A stretch of DNA of 64,000 nucleotides from Nilaparvata lugens. Taxonomy: Eukaryota > Arthropoda > Insecta > Hemiptera > Delphacidae. Of this stretch, positions 47,111 to 58,610 are shown piece after piece. How positions within the stretch are numbered: position 1 is the first letter of the stretch; each line of letters begins with the position of its first letter. The notes below the pieces were generated by a model. It did not search any database. It was not told the DNA's origin and worked only from the letters and a program-made list of their open reading frames with translations. Both the position numbers and the translations under genes were made by a program. The stretch lies in assembly GCF_014356525.2 (NCBI RefSeq), contig NC_052507.1, positions 36,145,013 through 36,209,012 of the forward strand. The letters are read 5' to 3'.

Positions 47111-48356
47111 GGTGTAAAGGATAGAGGTGCCTAAATTGTTTTTGAAATATTATCTCTTAGAGCTCGGCTAGAGCTGCCTTATCTGCTACGGTAGTTGGCA
47201 GATAGCAGGGTTGAAACTTAGTTTAGGTTTGGAAATTCGACTGTGACACTATTTTTATATAGACGAAAATGGATCGTTACAAAAGTAACAATAGAAAATG
47301 GGACAAAATTATTGCTGTAATGATGTGGTGTGCTGGTAAAAAGAGGTGAGAAATACCTTGCCAACTATGGTTTCTCATGTAATAGGCAGGTAAAATGAAT
47401 CCAAACTTCCAATATCAGATGAAGATGACACTACCACCTAGAATTACGAGTAAATCATGTTGTAACTTGTGTCCTATGCTGGTAAAATAAAATAAACCTT
47501 CAAACATTCCTCAATTTTCTGCAATATACTGGTTATCGAGTTTAAATCGTTATTTGAATAGAACAGCGGTACTTTTTAGTTCTTGAGCACTCATAGCATC
47601 TTCGCTGAAGTGGAACGGGTGAATGTTCGATTTATTATGTGTTGTTTTCTGGAAGACAAGCAATTGACATTGAATCAAATTTTTAATTATTCAATACCTA
47701 TATGTATTATTATGGTTGTAAGATGAGAAGTTTTCTCAATTTTTTTTTCATCGAGGACTTGCACTCAGAATAATCTCCAACCGAGAACTGCCAAACTTTC
47801 CTCTTTTCATGATAGTCACCATGGGTAGAATAGCCTACGCATTGTCTATGCCACTGTTGTTGGTTGAAATTGCGGTATCATCGGGCCCAGTGTGTTGTTA
47901 GTGGGCTTTCATTCACTTTGCAGCGCTCTTTTGACTGGAAGAATACCCATTTTGTCTCCGGAACTAACGTTTTTCTTGAAACTTTTTCAATATTCTCGAG
48001 CACTGATCGATGAGAAAAAACACGAATTGCGTTTAAACTCTATCAAAGTTCGTGAACCGCCCTCCATCACACTCTCTCACTCCTATCATCCCTCTTCACT
48101 ATCACATCCTTCCCAACCTCTCATCAGAAGGATGTTCCAATTACTTTCCCAACCAAACTTCTCCTCTCTCTTTTATCTAGGCCCGGAATTCTTTCCACAC
48201 TTTCAATTTTCACTGGTAGCCCGGAGACTTTTTGAAAACGCTACTCTGGCTGCGAACTTTAAAAGTAAAAGCAAATAATGCCCGATTATTAGTAATCAAT
48301 CGGTTCCAAAACTTTTGATGAACGTTTCAACTCATTATTTGTTATGTTCTGATTGA
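47111..48356. other. No gene supported; pyrimidine-rich patch at 48,055-48,180
   Basis: A 128-codon plus-strand frame at 47,892-48,278 lacks an ATG near its start and has a Ser/Leu/Pro-rich low-complexity core matching the pyrimidine-rich DNA, so it is not called as a gene. Confidence 0.45.
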
Positions 48357-48805
48357 TATCTTCTTCTTAGGGTGCCAATCCGTTACGAATGTTGGCGATC
48401 ATCATAGCGATCCGTGCTTTGTTTGCAGCAATCCGGAACAGTTGTGTAGATGTTTTGTTGAACCAGGTCCTGAGGTTTTTAAGCCACGATACCCTGCGTC
48501 TTCCTGGTCCTCTTCGTCCAAAGATCTTCCCCTGCATAATTGTCTGCAGCAAACTGTATCTCTCCTCGTTTCTCATGATATGACCAAGGTATTCCAACTT
48601 ACGTGCCTTGATTATGTTCATCAGTTCCAGGTCCTTTTTCACCATCCTCAAAACTTCTACGTTTGTCACCCTGGCAGTCCAAGGGATTTTCATCATTCTC
48701 CTGTATAGCCACATCTCGAAAGCGTTGATCTTTTTGGTTGTGGTTTCATTAAGCGTCCAGGATTCTGCACCATAAAGGAGAACGGAGAAGACATAGCATC
48801 GCATT
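48357..48805 (-). pseudogene. 3' fragment of an RTE-like non-LTR retrotransposon (reverse transcriptase C-terminus)
   Basis: The minus-strand frame 48,876-48,367 reads, from about 48,790, VLLYGAESWTLNETTTKKIN, then AFEMWLYRRMMKIPWTARV, NVEVLRMVKKDLELMNIIK, LEYLGHIMRNEERY and GRRGPGRRRVSWLKNLRTWF. These are the characteristic C-terminal motifs of endonuclease/RT LINE proteins. The first ~30 residues of the frame are unrelated AT-rich sequence, so the copy is 5'-truncated. It ends in a short GAA-type tail (TTCTTCTTC on the plus strand at 48,360). The frame is intact, so insertion may be fairly recent, but the protein cannot be functional. Confidence 0.85.
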
Positions 48806-48876
48806 CTGATTGATATACAGAATTCTAATAAGAACAGAAAATAATACAGAAAAATTCCAATAAAGAATTTTTTCAT

Positions 48877-49369
48877 TTCATTGATATTAATTCTATCATG
48901 AATATTACACAGATTGTATCATTTTTCATAGACTCGAAGTTGTGAGGACAACAATATATCAATGTATCAAATGATACATAATGATTTATTACGGTGGATA
49001 CAAGTAGTCTTGGTCTAACGTTGTCTGAGATGTGCGTGTAACAATGAATCTCAGCTTTTACCAATACACTTTCACTCCAGTATGAAGAGGTGACACAATC
49101 GCTTACTTACATTGGAAACTTGCTTCACCGGAAACTCAATTTTTGATCCTTCATATTTTTTTTCAGTTCTTGTCTAGAATACAGTTAACACAGTCCCAAT
49201 AATTCCATACATTTTGGCAAAAGGATCCAGTACCAATCAAATAGATGACGGCTGTTTTTGAAAGCACAACTGAACAACTCATTCTATGAGCACTGCAGGT
49301 CTGCAGCAGAAGAAGAGTGATGACAACACATTCAATAGAGCAGGGCATGGATTCCAGCGCGCGCCAAAA
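48877..49369. other. No feature recognised
   Basis: AT-rich sequence up to the GC-rich block. A 133-codon minus-strand frame spanning 49,163-49,564 starts at GTG and shows no recognisable family. Confidence 0.4.
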
Positions 49370-49455
49370 GATTATGGCGAAAGATACGATGCCAGTGCCG
49401 GAAGTGCAAGTGACACAAAATGGCGGCCGGAAGTGAGTGAGGCGTCCGTCGTCTT
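49370..49455 (+). promoter_or_regulatory. Promoter-like block with two CCGGAAGTG (ETS) sites and an ATGGCGGC (YY1-like) motif
   Basis: GCCGGAAGTGCAAGTG near 49,396 and AAAATGGCGGCCGGAAGTGA near 49,419 combine ETS-type and YY1-type cores, an arrangement typical of TATA-less housekeeping promoters in animals. The surroundings hold GCGCGC and other CpGs. A nearby transcript start is an inference. No exon was identified. Confidence 0.3.
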
Positions 49456-49677
49456 CAGTAGATAAAGGAGAATAAGAAGAAGGGGAGGAAAGGAGGTAAA
49501 GGAAGGAACCGAGAGGACAAGTGGAAGAGGCTGAGAAAGCCCGAATGACTTCTAATGAATTCACATTTGCATATCTTTCGCGTTTATACTGTGTTAAGAC
49601 CTCTGTAAATTATCGCCTTAAGTGTTAACCGTGGTGGAATGGTGGTGTGGTGTGGTGTGACTCAAAGATATCGTCAT

Positions 49678-49703
49678 CTTTCTCTTCTTCTTCTTCTTCT
49701 TCT
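49678..49703. repeat. Short TTC microsatellite
   Basis: TCTTTCTCTTCTTCTTCTTC with eight or so TTC-type units. Too short to say more. Confidence 0.8.
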
Positions 49704-49899
49704 AGTCCTTCTTAAGAACGAGGAGAAGGCCAAGGAGGATGCTTTGAGGGCTATGAGAGCACCTCACCACTTTTCTCAACAACAGTATCTATCGATTACA
49801 ATAATTCTAACACCGGCAAAAGTAGAAGTTTATGAGCATGACAATATTGACGATTGAGAACATTGTGAAAAGCAGACAAAGACTACTATGATATAAAAC

Positions 49900-50560
49900 A
49901 ATTATTGAAGTAACTTATATAAGGAAAGATAATGAGAGAATTGAATGTGGAAGATGGGGGAAATGATTGAAGGACATGGGTGGAGGAATAAAGAGAGAGT
50001 TTGGAGGATCAGATGGAAAAATATATGAATGAATCAAAATGGGATGAATGGGAAGAGGAGAAAATCACAGAGTGATAAGAGTTATAAATTGGAGAAAGAG
50101 AAGGACAAATTAGTGCAAATATATATTTCTATATTATAAAATGTGGAAGTAGAAATTTGAGGTGATAAGTACAGAAAATCATAGGGCCAATTAATTAGTT
50201 TCATAATAGATCTCATAGACTTTGTCTGCTGTAGAGTGACCCGTTTTCATATGGGAATGGAAGTATTCAATGCGCTTTCATCTCAGATTGGATAAACATT
50301 TTCAGATAGAGAACGAAGATAATGGAAAAGAGGAAATAGATTGAAAGATATGGTTGAAGCTGGGAATCTGATGAGATGTAGAATACAGAATGGACTTCAT
50401 AATCAACCAAAATGGGCTCAAAGAGACCAGAAAACAAGCCGGGGTGAATGATGGGATATAGAGAGCAGCACAACTCTGTTTCAAAAGAGAAAGAAAAACA
50501 AAAACAGTGACAGATGGAAAAAAAGTATAGGGAGGATGGAGTGAAGAAGAAGTGGACGTG
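49900..50560. repeat. Purine-rich tract
   Basis: The plus strand is heavily A/G (GGAAGATGGGGGAAATG, GAGAAAGAGAAGGACAAA, and so on) with no perfect unit. Minus-strand Ser/Phe-rich frames are artefacts of the composition. Confidence 0.5.
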
Positions 50561-50963
50561 GTAGAAGAATCACAGTTGGCCAGGGGATGTCTCACCTTCC
50601 TTAATTAATGCACTTGCATTTAATGCTCGTCCATTCATTCATTCGCTCAGCTGCATCTCATCTCATTTAACTTCCACAGCAGTCGAGACGATTCAGATCT
50701 GAATGTGATTAGAATAATCATTTCGCCCACAAACCATGAAAATACCTCTAGATACTAAGTTTCCATATTTGGCATAATAACTCCAGAATGATGATCAAAG
50801 TGGTGGATCGTACTGAATGATTTAACATCTCATGAAATATGTCAAAAAACTATGAGATGAGAATAAAAATGCATCTAGAAATAAATTGTCAAGAAATTTA
50901 TGAGCTATAGATTAGGATTGTGTGAGAAAAATCAAACAGCGAGTTCAGAGTTCTGAGAGGGGG

Positions 50964-51180
50964 CCGCGGAATTAGAAATATCTGGAACTAAAAATATCAA
51001 TGTTAAATGTCCTATGCTTGAAAACTGTTGCTGGGTGGAACTCCGAATATTTGTCAGACAGCGGAATTGGAAATACCCGGAACTCGAAATATGTTGCCAG
51101 GCGTAATTGGGAGTATCTGGAACTCAAATTATTTGTTTGTCAGATGGCGGAATTGGAAATATCTGGAACTCAGAATATCA
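50964..51180. repeat. Degenerate minisatellite (core GGAATTGGAAATATCTGGAA)
   Basis: Four units near 50,967, 51,063, 51,106 and 51,148 share GGAATTGGAAATATCTGGAA and then CTC-AATAT, spaced by 43-96 bp. An 84-codon plus frame reads through, with repeated ELEISGTQNI-like peptides, but this follows from the repeat. Confidence 0.7.
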
Positions 51181-51189
51181 GTGCCAAAG

Positions 51190-52035
51190 TGGGAGTACTG
51201 GTAATGTGTTTGTTATTGAGAAATGGTTCAAGTCTGACTCATTTTCTGGAATGATATGGACTAATTAGCCCACTTAGGGTAATTCAAAGCTCATTATATA
51301 TTAATTTTGAATGGAAATATTGGACTTGAACTTCAAACAGTAGAAACAACTTGGCTGATCTTTTTGGACTTGTTTTCCATTATCAAAATTTGGGAATAGA
51401 ATACTTTTGGACCTGGTCTGTCGTTCTTTTTCAATTATATTCATTATATTCATACATATTATGCAAGCTTTCAAAACTCTGTTATCTGTTTCAACAAAAA
51501 AGACTGACGACTGTTGATGTGTTGATGAATTTATTTTAGGTTAACTATAGAACCCTTCATATTATCAAGGTAATGGAAGCTTACATGTCAAGGATATCTT
51601 AATTAGCTCTTTTAAAGCTTTGAAACATCGTTCATACTCACTCAATGCATGCATGCAGCGAAGAAAGCTTCTCAAAAAGTAATTACTCATAAATGTTATA
51701 TTTCCAGGGAGTTTCAGAGAAGTGAACTGGCCTAATTTCGTTTAAAGAGAATGTGAGTAAAAAGCGTTGACGTCATTGTACGAGTTTATAAGGTAACTGA
51801 ATATCGGATATTTTTATTCCAATGAAACAGGTGCTTCAAATTATTCATGCTCAAATCCCCAACACTGTAAATTATATTCTCAAATATTTGATGATGCTTC
51901 ATTATACATATCATGTATAATAGAAGGGATCTTTTTAAATTATATAATTGCAAACATTTCAAGATCAATATTATCAAAATTGATACTATCAATTATCTCA
52001 ATCTGGATTGAAATATACAGACATGTGGATTATGT
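51190..52035. other. AT-rich DNA, no feature recognised
   Basis: No supportable gene or repeat. A short GCATGCATGCAG run lies at 51,646. Confidence 0.5.
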
Positions 52036-52094
52036 CATAGCCACCTCTAATACATGTATTAGTAATGATTAGTAATGTATTAGAGGTGGCTATG
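52036..52094. repeat. Perfect 20-bp inverted repeat with 19-nt loop
   Basis: CATAGCCACCTCTAATACAT (52,036-52,055) is exactly complemented by ATGTATTAGAGGTGGCTATG (52,075-52,094). The loop contains the direct repeat ATTAGTAATG. It could fold as a hairpin in DNA or RNA, or be a snap-back repair footprint. The stem does not extend outward, which weighs against a microRNA precursor. Confidence 0.9.
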
Positions 52095-55000
52095 ATTATG
52101 TAGATTGGGAGCCAATTTATTCTATTTAACAAAAAAGCAGAATTTGAAACAGGCTTTCAAAACCGTCAAGCTTCAAATCTGCAATGTGCTCAGGAATATA
52201 TTACAAAAAATGTGAATATTTGGTCTATCAGATTGGGGATGATGACGATACTGTGTAACATTTCTCTAGAGTGATTTTGTTTCTCAAGTGAGAGATCAAA
52301 ACAGGTTTTCACACTAGTTGAAATCAGTTCTGCATCTGATAAATAATTATTGATACAAGCTCGCAGAACTGATTCATTGTAATAATACTATACCACAATA
52401 CTGAATTATGTTTGCACTCATCAGTTTATGTGGTTATTATCAAAGATCATCTGATTCGAGATCCTGAATTCGAAAGAAATCTAAATTCCGATTTAACAAA
52501 AAAAAATTGAACAGAGAAATCAAATGATTAGGAAATAACATTGATAGATATCAAGAGAGAATACACGAAGTTCAAAGAGAGCAGGAATTGCAGGAGTCAA
52601 TTGTCTTTCGGAAGTTACTTACGCAAGTTCACGAATGCCGCTTGAAAAAATTGCAGAATTGCGACAGAGCAGGACGATAAGCCAGAAAATGAAGATGAAG
52701 GATCAGGAGAGAATGGAGGAGTGAGAGAGGAGGAAAGTGAGTGGAGAGTGGCTGGATGTCTGGATATATTCTCCGAGTTGGGATTAATGGCAACATTAGA
52801 GTAGGCGAGCAGTTGCTTCTCTAACCTTCCAGCGAGTGCTTTTTAAAAGGCGGCGTCCATCACTGAGGTCTCCCCTGAGACCCCAGCCACATAAATGAGC
52901 ATGAGAGCAAGAGGAGAGAGTGAGTTACGGATGAAGTACGGAAGATGTTCTCTGAGAGCAGCATGAGATTGATCTATTGATCTATTCATGATTTCCATGC
53001 ACAATCATGAAATGACTCACAGCCTGAATCCATTCTGATAAACAGTGAAAAATACTAGGATGGAAAGGCTGAACAAATAGAAAGAGTTGAAGACTTACTG
53101 GTAGGCCAGATCACAAATTTCTGATCTGTACTGGTCTGTGGAAATCAATAAATTCTTCAATTATCGTGATTTTATAATAATAATTATTATTTTAGCTTAG
53201 TAGAGAAATTTGGAAGCTACTTCACCTCACTGTATGATGGAGTATCCTCAACTAAGGGTCCATGACTTGAGCTTACTGATCCTTATTGTGGGTGGAATAC
53301 TCTTTATATCGTTGCATCTTCATCTTGAAATTCTCAAAAGTTTTCAATTGAAAATTATCAACACAAGAATATAGATTTCTCTTTAAATATTTTCAATCGT
53401 TGAAAATCTGTTCAGATTCTGACTAAAATAAATTCTGAATTGATGATTGTATTTCAATATCGTTTATTATCACCAGATATTCTTCCAAATCAATTTACAG
53501 TCGATTCTAGGGATGAGAACGGAATCACACTCTCTCTTTTTGATTTTCATTCTCTTCTAGTACTGGTTTTTTCTTGGGTTGGGTTATTGACAGCGAATCA
53601 TTTTTGCTCATTTGAATCGGAATTGGAAAGACTGATACCTTAATGTCGGCAAAGTATGATTTTCCAGCCTTAAAAAATAAATTCCCCACCGAGTATATTT
53701 TTGGAATCAAATCCATCAACCATTCTGCCTCTTAGACTAGCGTCACCAGTTTTTCAAGTTGTTTCAGCGAGTTTTCCCATAGAACCCTTCAAGTTCAATC
53801 ACTTTTCACTCCCTCTCCAGTTTTTCAAGCGTAGCATGTTAGCTGAGGCAACACACACACACACTCACATACTTTCTACTCACTGGAGGAAATGTTCGTC
53901 GTGCTTCTTTTCCAGTAGACCTTCCTTCTCTTCACCTTCCACCCCTCCACTCTTTATACTCTTCTGTCTCATCCACTTTTCACTTCTATTTATTTGTCTC
54001 TCAACAGGGCAGTGACCTTCAATCATTTTCCCTTCTCTCCGTTCCTGCAACACTGTCGTCGACTGATTTACCTCTTGCTGCAAATCCGTAGAGCCCTTCA
54101 AAGGGCCTGTCAACACTCGTCCCTTCCCCCCTTCCATCACTCACATGCACGCACACACATACACATTCTTTTCCGCTTAAGAACGTGCCCTGCGCCCCCT
54201 CTGGCTACTTTTTATTTTATCAGAGCACCCCGTCGACTTCCCACCTTATCAGAAACACAATGCACCTCCTGAGTGTCTCCGATAAGAGTGGTTTCAATGT
54301 GAGACAAACTCATCTTCAATCAATTTTCTACTCTGCAGTGTATGTGTTTCAGTTGAATGAGGTGCATGTTGATCACTGATTCAATTGCTCCAGTTCAGAA
54401 TATTTATTTAAATTCATTCCAGTGGGTGGACTAAATGTTCGATTCCAATATTTTCCTGAACCTTCCATGAAAAAGTGAACTCACAATTCGAGCTTAAGTT
54501 GTGGATACATACTGCAGACAAAGTTGAAGTATGATTCGAAGATAAATTCTATGAATTCAATATTAGATTTTTATATTTTCAAGCTCTGTAGCTCTGCACT
54601 TGCAGCACCCTGTCAATGAGTAGATTGGGAATATTTTACTGTGAAAGATGTATTGATTGACGACATCATTATACCCAATTCTACTTTGTCATATTATTTT
54701 TTGTCATACTTACACAATTGCAGCTGTTTTCCATGCATCAAATCAAACCGGTAAACAGCTGTTTGCAGAACAAGAATACATGTGATTTTCATTACAGCAT
54801 ACTATACTGTAAAGAGATCATATGGTTTTCTCTACAGTCGAGTATGTTTCCCAGTTCCGAAATAATTGTAACATTCAAATTGATTCAAATAGCTATAAAG
54901 TCTTAGCGTTATAGTCTTCAGTTGTTATATTGTGACAATATTATTTAAACTTCTTATTGTTGAGAACTTTAGTGAGAAGAAGAGAGTGAGTTAATAATAT

Positions 55001-55292
55001 TCAAGTAACTAATAGAATTAATAGAATATTATTAGAACTCATCCAATAAGTTTCAAGTTATAAGAACTCATCTGTCATTTTTTAACATTCATTGGCCGTT
55101 ATTATTTGAGCTAGATCTCTTTGAGCTAGATGGGTCTGTTATGACCTAGGAGCTATGGGCTAGGTAATGTTTATAGAATGCAGTAGCTCGAACAGCAGCA
55201 GGTGAGGTAATGGTTACTGTTTCTCAGCAATATTATTCTTTCTGAGAAAAGAATGACAAAAAATATTGTACGTATTTACCCCACGTAACGTA
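52095..55292. other. No gene supported; GC-richer pieces and a pyrimidine-rich region
   Basis: 52,800-52,900 is GC-richer with TGAGGTCTCCCCTGAGACC, a short inverted repeat. 53,700-54,250 is pyrimidine-rich on the plus strand, giving long Ser/Pro/Phe frames that are compositional. The remainder is AT-rich and featureless. Confidence 0.45.
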
Positions 55293-55364
55293 TTTACCGC
55301 ATTCGTATGATAATTCTGCCCTCAACTACGTTTCGGGCAGAAACAATCATACTTATACGGTAAA
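55293..55364. repeat. Imperfect hairpin of 72 nt
   Basis: TTTACCGCATTCGTATGAT followed by AATTCTGCCC pairs with GGGCAGAAACAATCATAC then TTATACGGTAAA, with an approximately 13-nt loop (TCAACTACGTTTC). Only a few mismatches break the stem. It has pre-microRNA-like size, or may be a tiny MITE. Repeated TTTACC/GGTAAA words around it favour a repeat family. Confidence 0.7.
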
Positions 55365-56670
55365 CTACCGTTACCGGACTTTTGACGTAAAGTACCATTA
55401 CAGGCGTTGATGTCAAGTTTTCACGATTCTAGTAGATGTTCCTGTTAGCATCCAACCGGAGGCTTGTAACGTTACCTTACCGTGTTGTCACGTACTTGAA
55501 GAGCTAACACGTTCAAGTGAGTGTCCTCACAATTCAATTTCCATGCCACCAGCAACATCTACTGATACCTTAAAAATCTGGCCCAACGTTCATTCTGATG
55601 TCTAGTTGGAGTATTTTTGAAACATGATCTCTCAAATTTAACCTGAAAAACTTAACCATATTACTTCAGTTTTCCAAAATGAATCCAATCAATGCAGCTG
55701 GAAAGCAAAGCTGAATTAATCATTCTCAATTATCATTGAAGATTTATGGAGCTAAGTTTGGCGTGTTAGCTGCAAAATAATATGGGGGAAACATCTCTGA
55801 ATAATGTTTGTATTAAAAGAGTTTTTCAAGTTGGTTTTGAAAAGTCCCTTAAGAGGGAATCGGCTCCTGCTATGGAGGAGGAAAAGAAAACTGTGGATGA
55901 AGAAGAATAAGTACAAGGTGTGGAAGAGGGTGGTGAAGGCGTTAGTTTGGAGTGGAGGGAAAAGGCAAGACCAGTTCTCAAAACTTGGCTGTTCAGTTTG
56001 AAGTAATGAAAACTGAAGAAACGAGAAGTTTCTTGAAAATTTTAGGGTTTGAATGGCCGTCGAGAGGGTTGGAACGGAAGAAAGTCGGAGTAAAGTGGAA
56101 GAAGAAGAAGGCCAAAGTAGGCTGAAGGGTCTCCAGAGGATGAAGAAGAAGGAAAAAGAGATGCTGTTTGGACGAGGGCGTAAAACGAAGAACCACCAAG
56201 TTGGATGCTGGTCCATCGGTAGTGAGGAAACAATGCTTCCCTCAACCATCAGTTCCCCGAAAATCAGACTCCGAAAATAATATTCAAAAGCATATTGAAT
56301 TCAACTCATTAACAACAAACGCTGTTAATTTATCGTTGTCGAGCTCCTGAGAATATTTCTATAGAGAAATGAGACTGCTTTGTTGAAAATATATTAGTAG
56401 ATCCTCTTCATGGTTGATATTGCAAGATTTTAATGGAGGAAAACAGTAAATGAAGGCATACACTGCAGCAGTATTGTAAAAGGAATAAAAAATTGTAACG
56501 TTCTATTTCGTGGATATTTTGTTAAATAAGTGAACAAAGATATTCTTCAGAAATTGAATCAGGGATATCGTCACGTATTGTGTGACATTGAAGTGTTCGT
56601 TCAAAATAATACTCCTCTCAATATGCTTTCTGAAGAAAAATGGCTACACTGACAAGCTTGCTCAATATCA
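55365..56670. other. No gene supported; purine-rich region 55,860-56,200
   Basis: Plus-strand Lys/Glu/Arg-rich frames and a 165-codon minus-strand Ser/Phe/Leu-rich frame (55,752-56,249) both follow from GAAGAAG-rich composition. The plus-strand pieces in several frames (MEEEKKTVDEEE-like words) could be a decayed charged protein, but no family is recognised. Confidence 0.35.
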
Positions 56671-57305
56671 AATATCGGGGACCGAGCTCCGCTCTGGAAT
56701 ACATCATAGAAAATTTGTTACGAGAATAGTGATTATAGTATATTTACAGTTTATACAGAAAGGTTCTATTTGATCACAGTGGATTGAGATTGGGATTCCC
56801 AGTGGAATGCAAAAATCTCTCTCACAAAGGCCCGGTTGCACAAAATAATTTCACGTGAAACAAATCAGAGAAGATCATTCCAAAAAGACGGCTTCTCTGA
56901 TTGGTTCTCCTGGAATCAATCCGGATCCATATTTAACCGGCTTTTGTGCAACCGGCACTAAGTACATGATTGAATGATTGCAATAGTTCAACAGCTGAGT
57001 CATAATTTTGTCTCAGTCCCACACACATGTACTCGCTCACTCACTTCCATTATCGACAGACGAAGAAATTATCAGCTGTTTTTCCAAGGATGAATAATTA
57101 TTATTCTTTTTTTTTGTCCTCCAGATAGTTTTCCCAGGGATGAGACCTAGTGAGATAAAATTTTCATATCATAAACCTACTATGTTCCAAATTTCGTGAA
57201 AATTGTTAGAGCCGTTTTCAAGTTCCTTTGGACATATACAAATACATAAATATATACATGAATGAATGAATTGCTTACAGAAATTGCTCGTTTAATATAA
57301 TAGGA
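56671..57305 (-). mobile_element. Dispersed repeat, inverted copy of 40,710-41,519
   Basis: Read on the minus strand it starts TCCTATTATATTAAACGAGC and ends CCAGAGCGGAGCTCGGTCCC, with all internal landmarks of the forward copy in order. It includes a CCGGTTGCACAAAAG-type hairpin MITE at 56,822-56,962 that both copies share in the same place, so the MITE entered the family before it spread. Confidence 0.6.
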
Positions 57306-57379
57306 TAAATTTTATTCTAATTTTTATCCTTTTCTAGTACTTGATACTCAATTTTCAGTGTAGGCTATCGTATTTTATT

Positions 57380-57450
57380 ACATAATTTTTCTGCTAAGGG
57401 TGATGCCCACATGAGCTCTGAGCTTGTGCGTGGGTAATGAGGCGGATGAT
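57380..57450. repeat. Second copy of the GCTTGTGCGTGG repeat
   Basis: GGTGATGCCCACATGAGCTC and GAGCTTGTGCGTGGGTAATG match the pattern at 19,995-20,060. Short and diverged. Confidence 0.45.
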
Positions 57451-57849
57451 AATAATTTTTCAACAACATATCAACATACGATATGATGATTGTGATGTTC
57501 ATAACAACATAATATACTGTATATTTTATAATAAATTACATTTCATTCATCATATACATGAGAGAAACTAAAATATAGTTCAAAGAATAGTATTGGCGAG
57601 CTCAATCAATGACATTTGATAGTGTGATCTGATTCAGCTTACCTTTAGGAGTGAATCAGTTGAAATTGGAATTGATTACTCAGATTGCTTATCGGGTGAC
57701 TGAATTTTGCTCTGTGGCTATGCTCTAGCCCCGGTGTGACTGCGATCATTTGCACGGGTATATGTGAAGCTTTCCGCGGATCAGTACTAAGCCTATTGTT
57801 TAGAGCTCTTCAGAAATCATGCAGAAGAGGATAGAGACCAAAGTGAGAG

Positions 57850-58610
57850 AGGCTGGAGAATGAGACTTAATGCCTAGAGAGAGCATACGCAGACTTGTAG
57901 CTTAGTGAGAGAGATGTTTTGGGTAGATGTGTGAAAGAGACAAAGAGACAAATTTAGAGAAAAGTGGGTAACAGAGAATTTCAGGGAGTGGGTGAGGGTG
58001 AGAGGATGTTGTTGAATGGAAAAGTTCGAGGTTAGTAGGGGAAGAGATGAAGTGAAAAATGGTAGAAATGGTGAGAAAGTATGCAATGGATATTCTAGGA
58101 GAGACGTATATTATGTGAGTTAATGTTCCCGTTTATCAAAATTTGTTATCATAATAGTTCCAGGAATAGGATTTCGTCTACTTCCTATCATGAAACTGGA
58201 AATAATTTGTCATTTCATGAATTTATACATAGATTCACGAGAAAAGGAGAGCGTGAGAATAGATTTAAAAGATTTAGAATTGGAAATGATGAATATTTGA
58301 TTTTCTATTCTTTACAACAAATGATACCAGGTGTGACAAGAGCTATGCCAATCATATTGATAAGCAAAATGGAGCTAGCAATACTACTAATAATTTTCGA
58401 AGAGAGAGAAAGACAGTTTCAGTTGGAGAAGAGAGTAAAGAAATGAGTAGAATAGTGAAATACGTAGTTAAAGAGATAAGAGACGATAGTGGGGGTAATT
58501 GATGAGGAGAGAGGGGAATTTGTTGAGAGAGAGGTGTGAAGAGAGTGTGAAGAGAGAGAAAGTTGTCAGGGCGAGGGTGATAGTATGAGTTGGCCTATTC
58601 TATCTGCACA
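57850..58610. repeat. Purine-rich tract, interrupted
   Basis: A/G-rich plus strand with GAGAGAGA words at both ends. An ATG-initiated 107-codon frame at 58,123-58,446 lies in a less biased middle part; its peptide is charged and unrecognised, and I do not call it a gene. Confidence 0.45.

Noticed and set aside
46839..47134. Three overlapping 72-88 codon plus-strand frames
   Set aside because: Three simultaneous open frames in a GC-richer block are best explained by chance; the splice donor seen is on the other strand.
47892..48278. 128-codon plus-strand frame
   Set aside because: Opens at a non-ATG codon and is low-complexity Ser/Pro/Leu over pyrimidine-rich DNA.
49163..49564. 133-codon minus-strand frame
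   Set aside because: Opens at GTG, which is not a normal nuclear start, and overlaps a promoter-like block; no family recognised.
55752..56249. 165-codon minus-strand frame
   Set aside because: Ser/Phe/Leu-rich complement of a GAAGAAG-rich tract; composition artefact.
58123..58446. 107-codon ATG-initiated plus-strand frame
   Set aside because: Unrecognised, flanked by purine-rich simple sequence, and no splice or promoter support.
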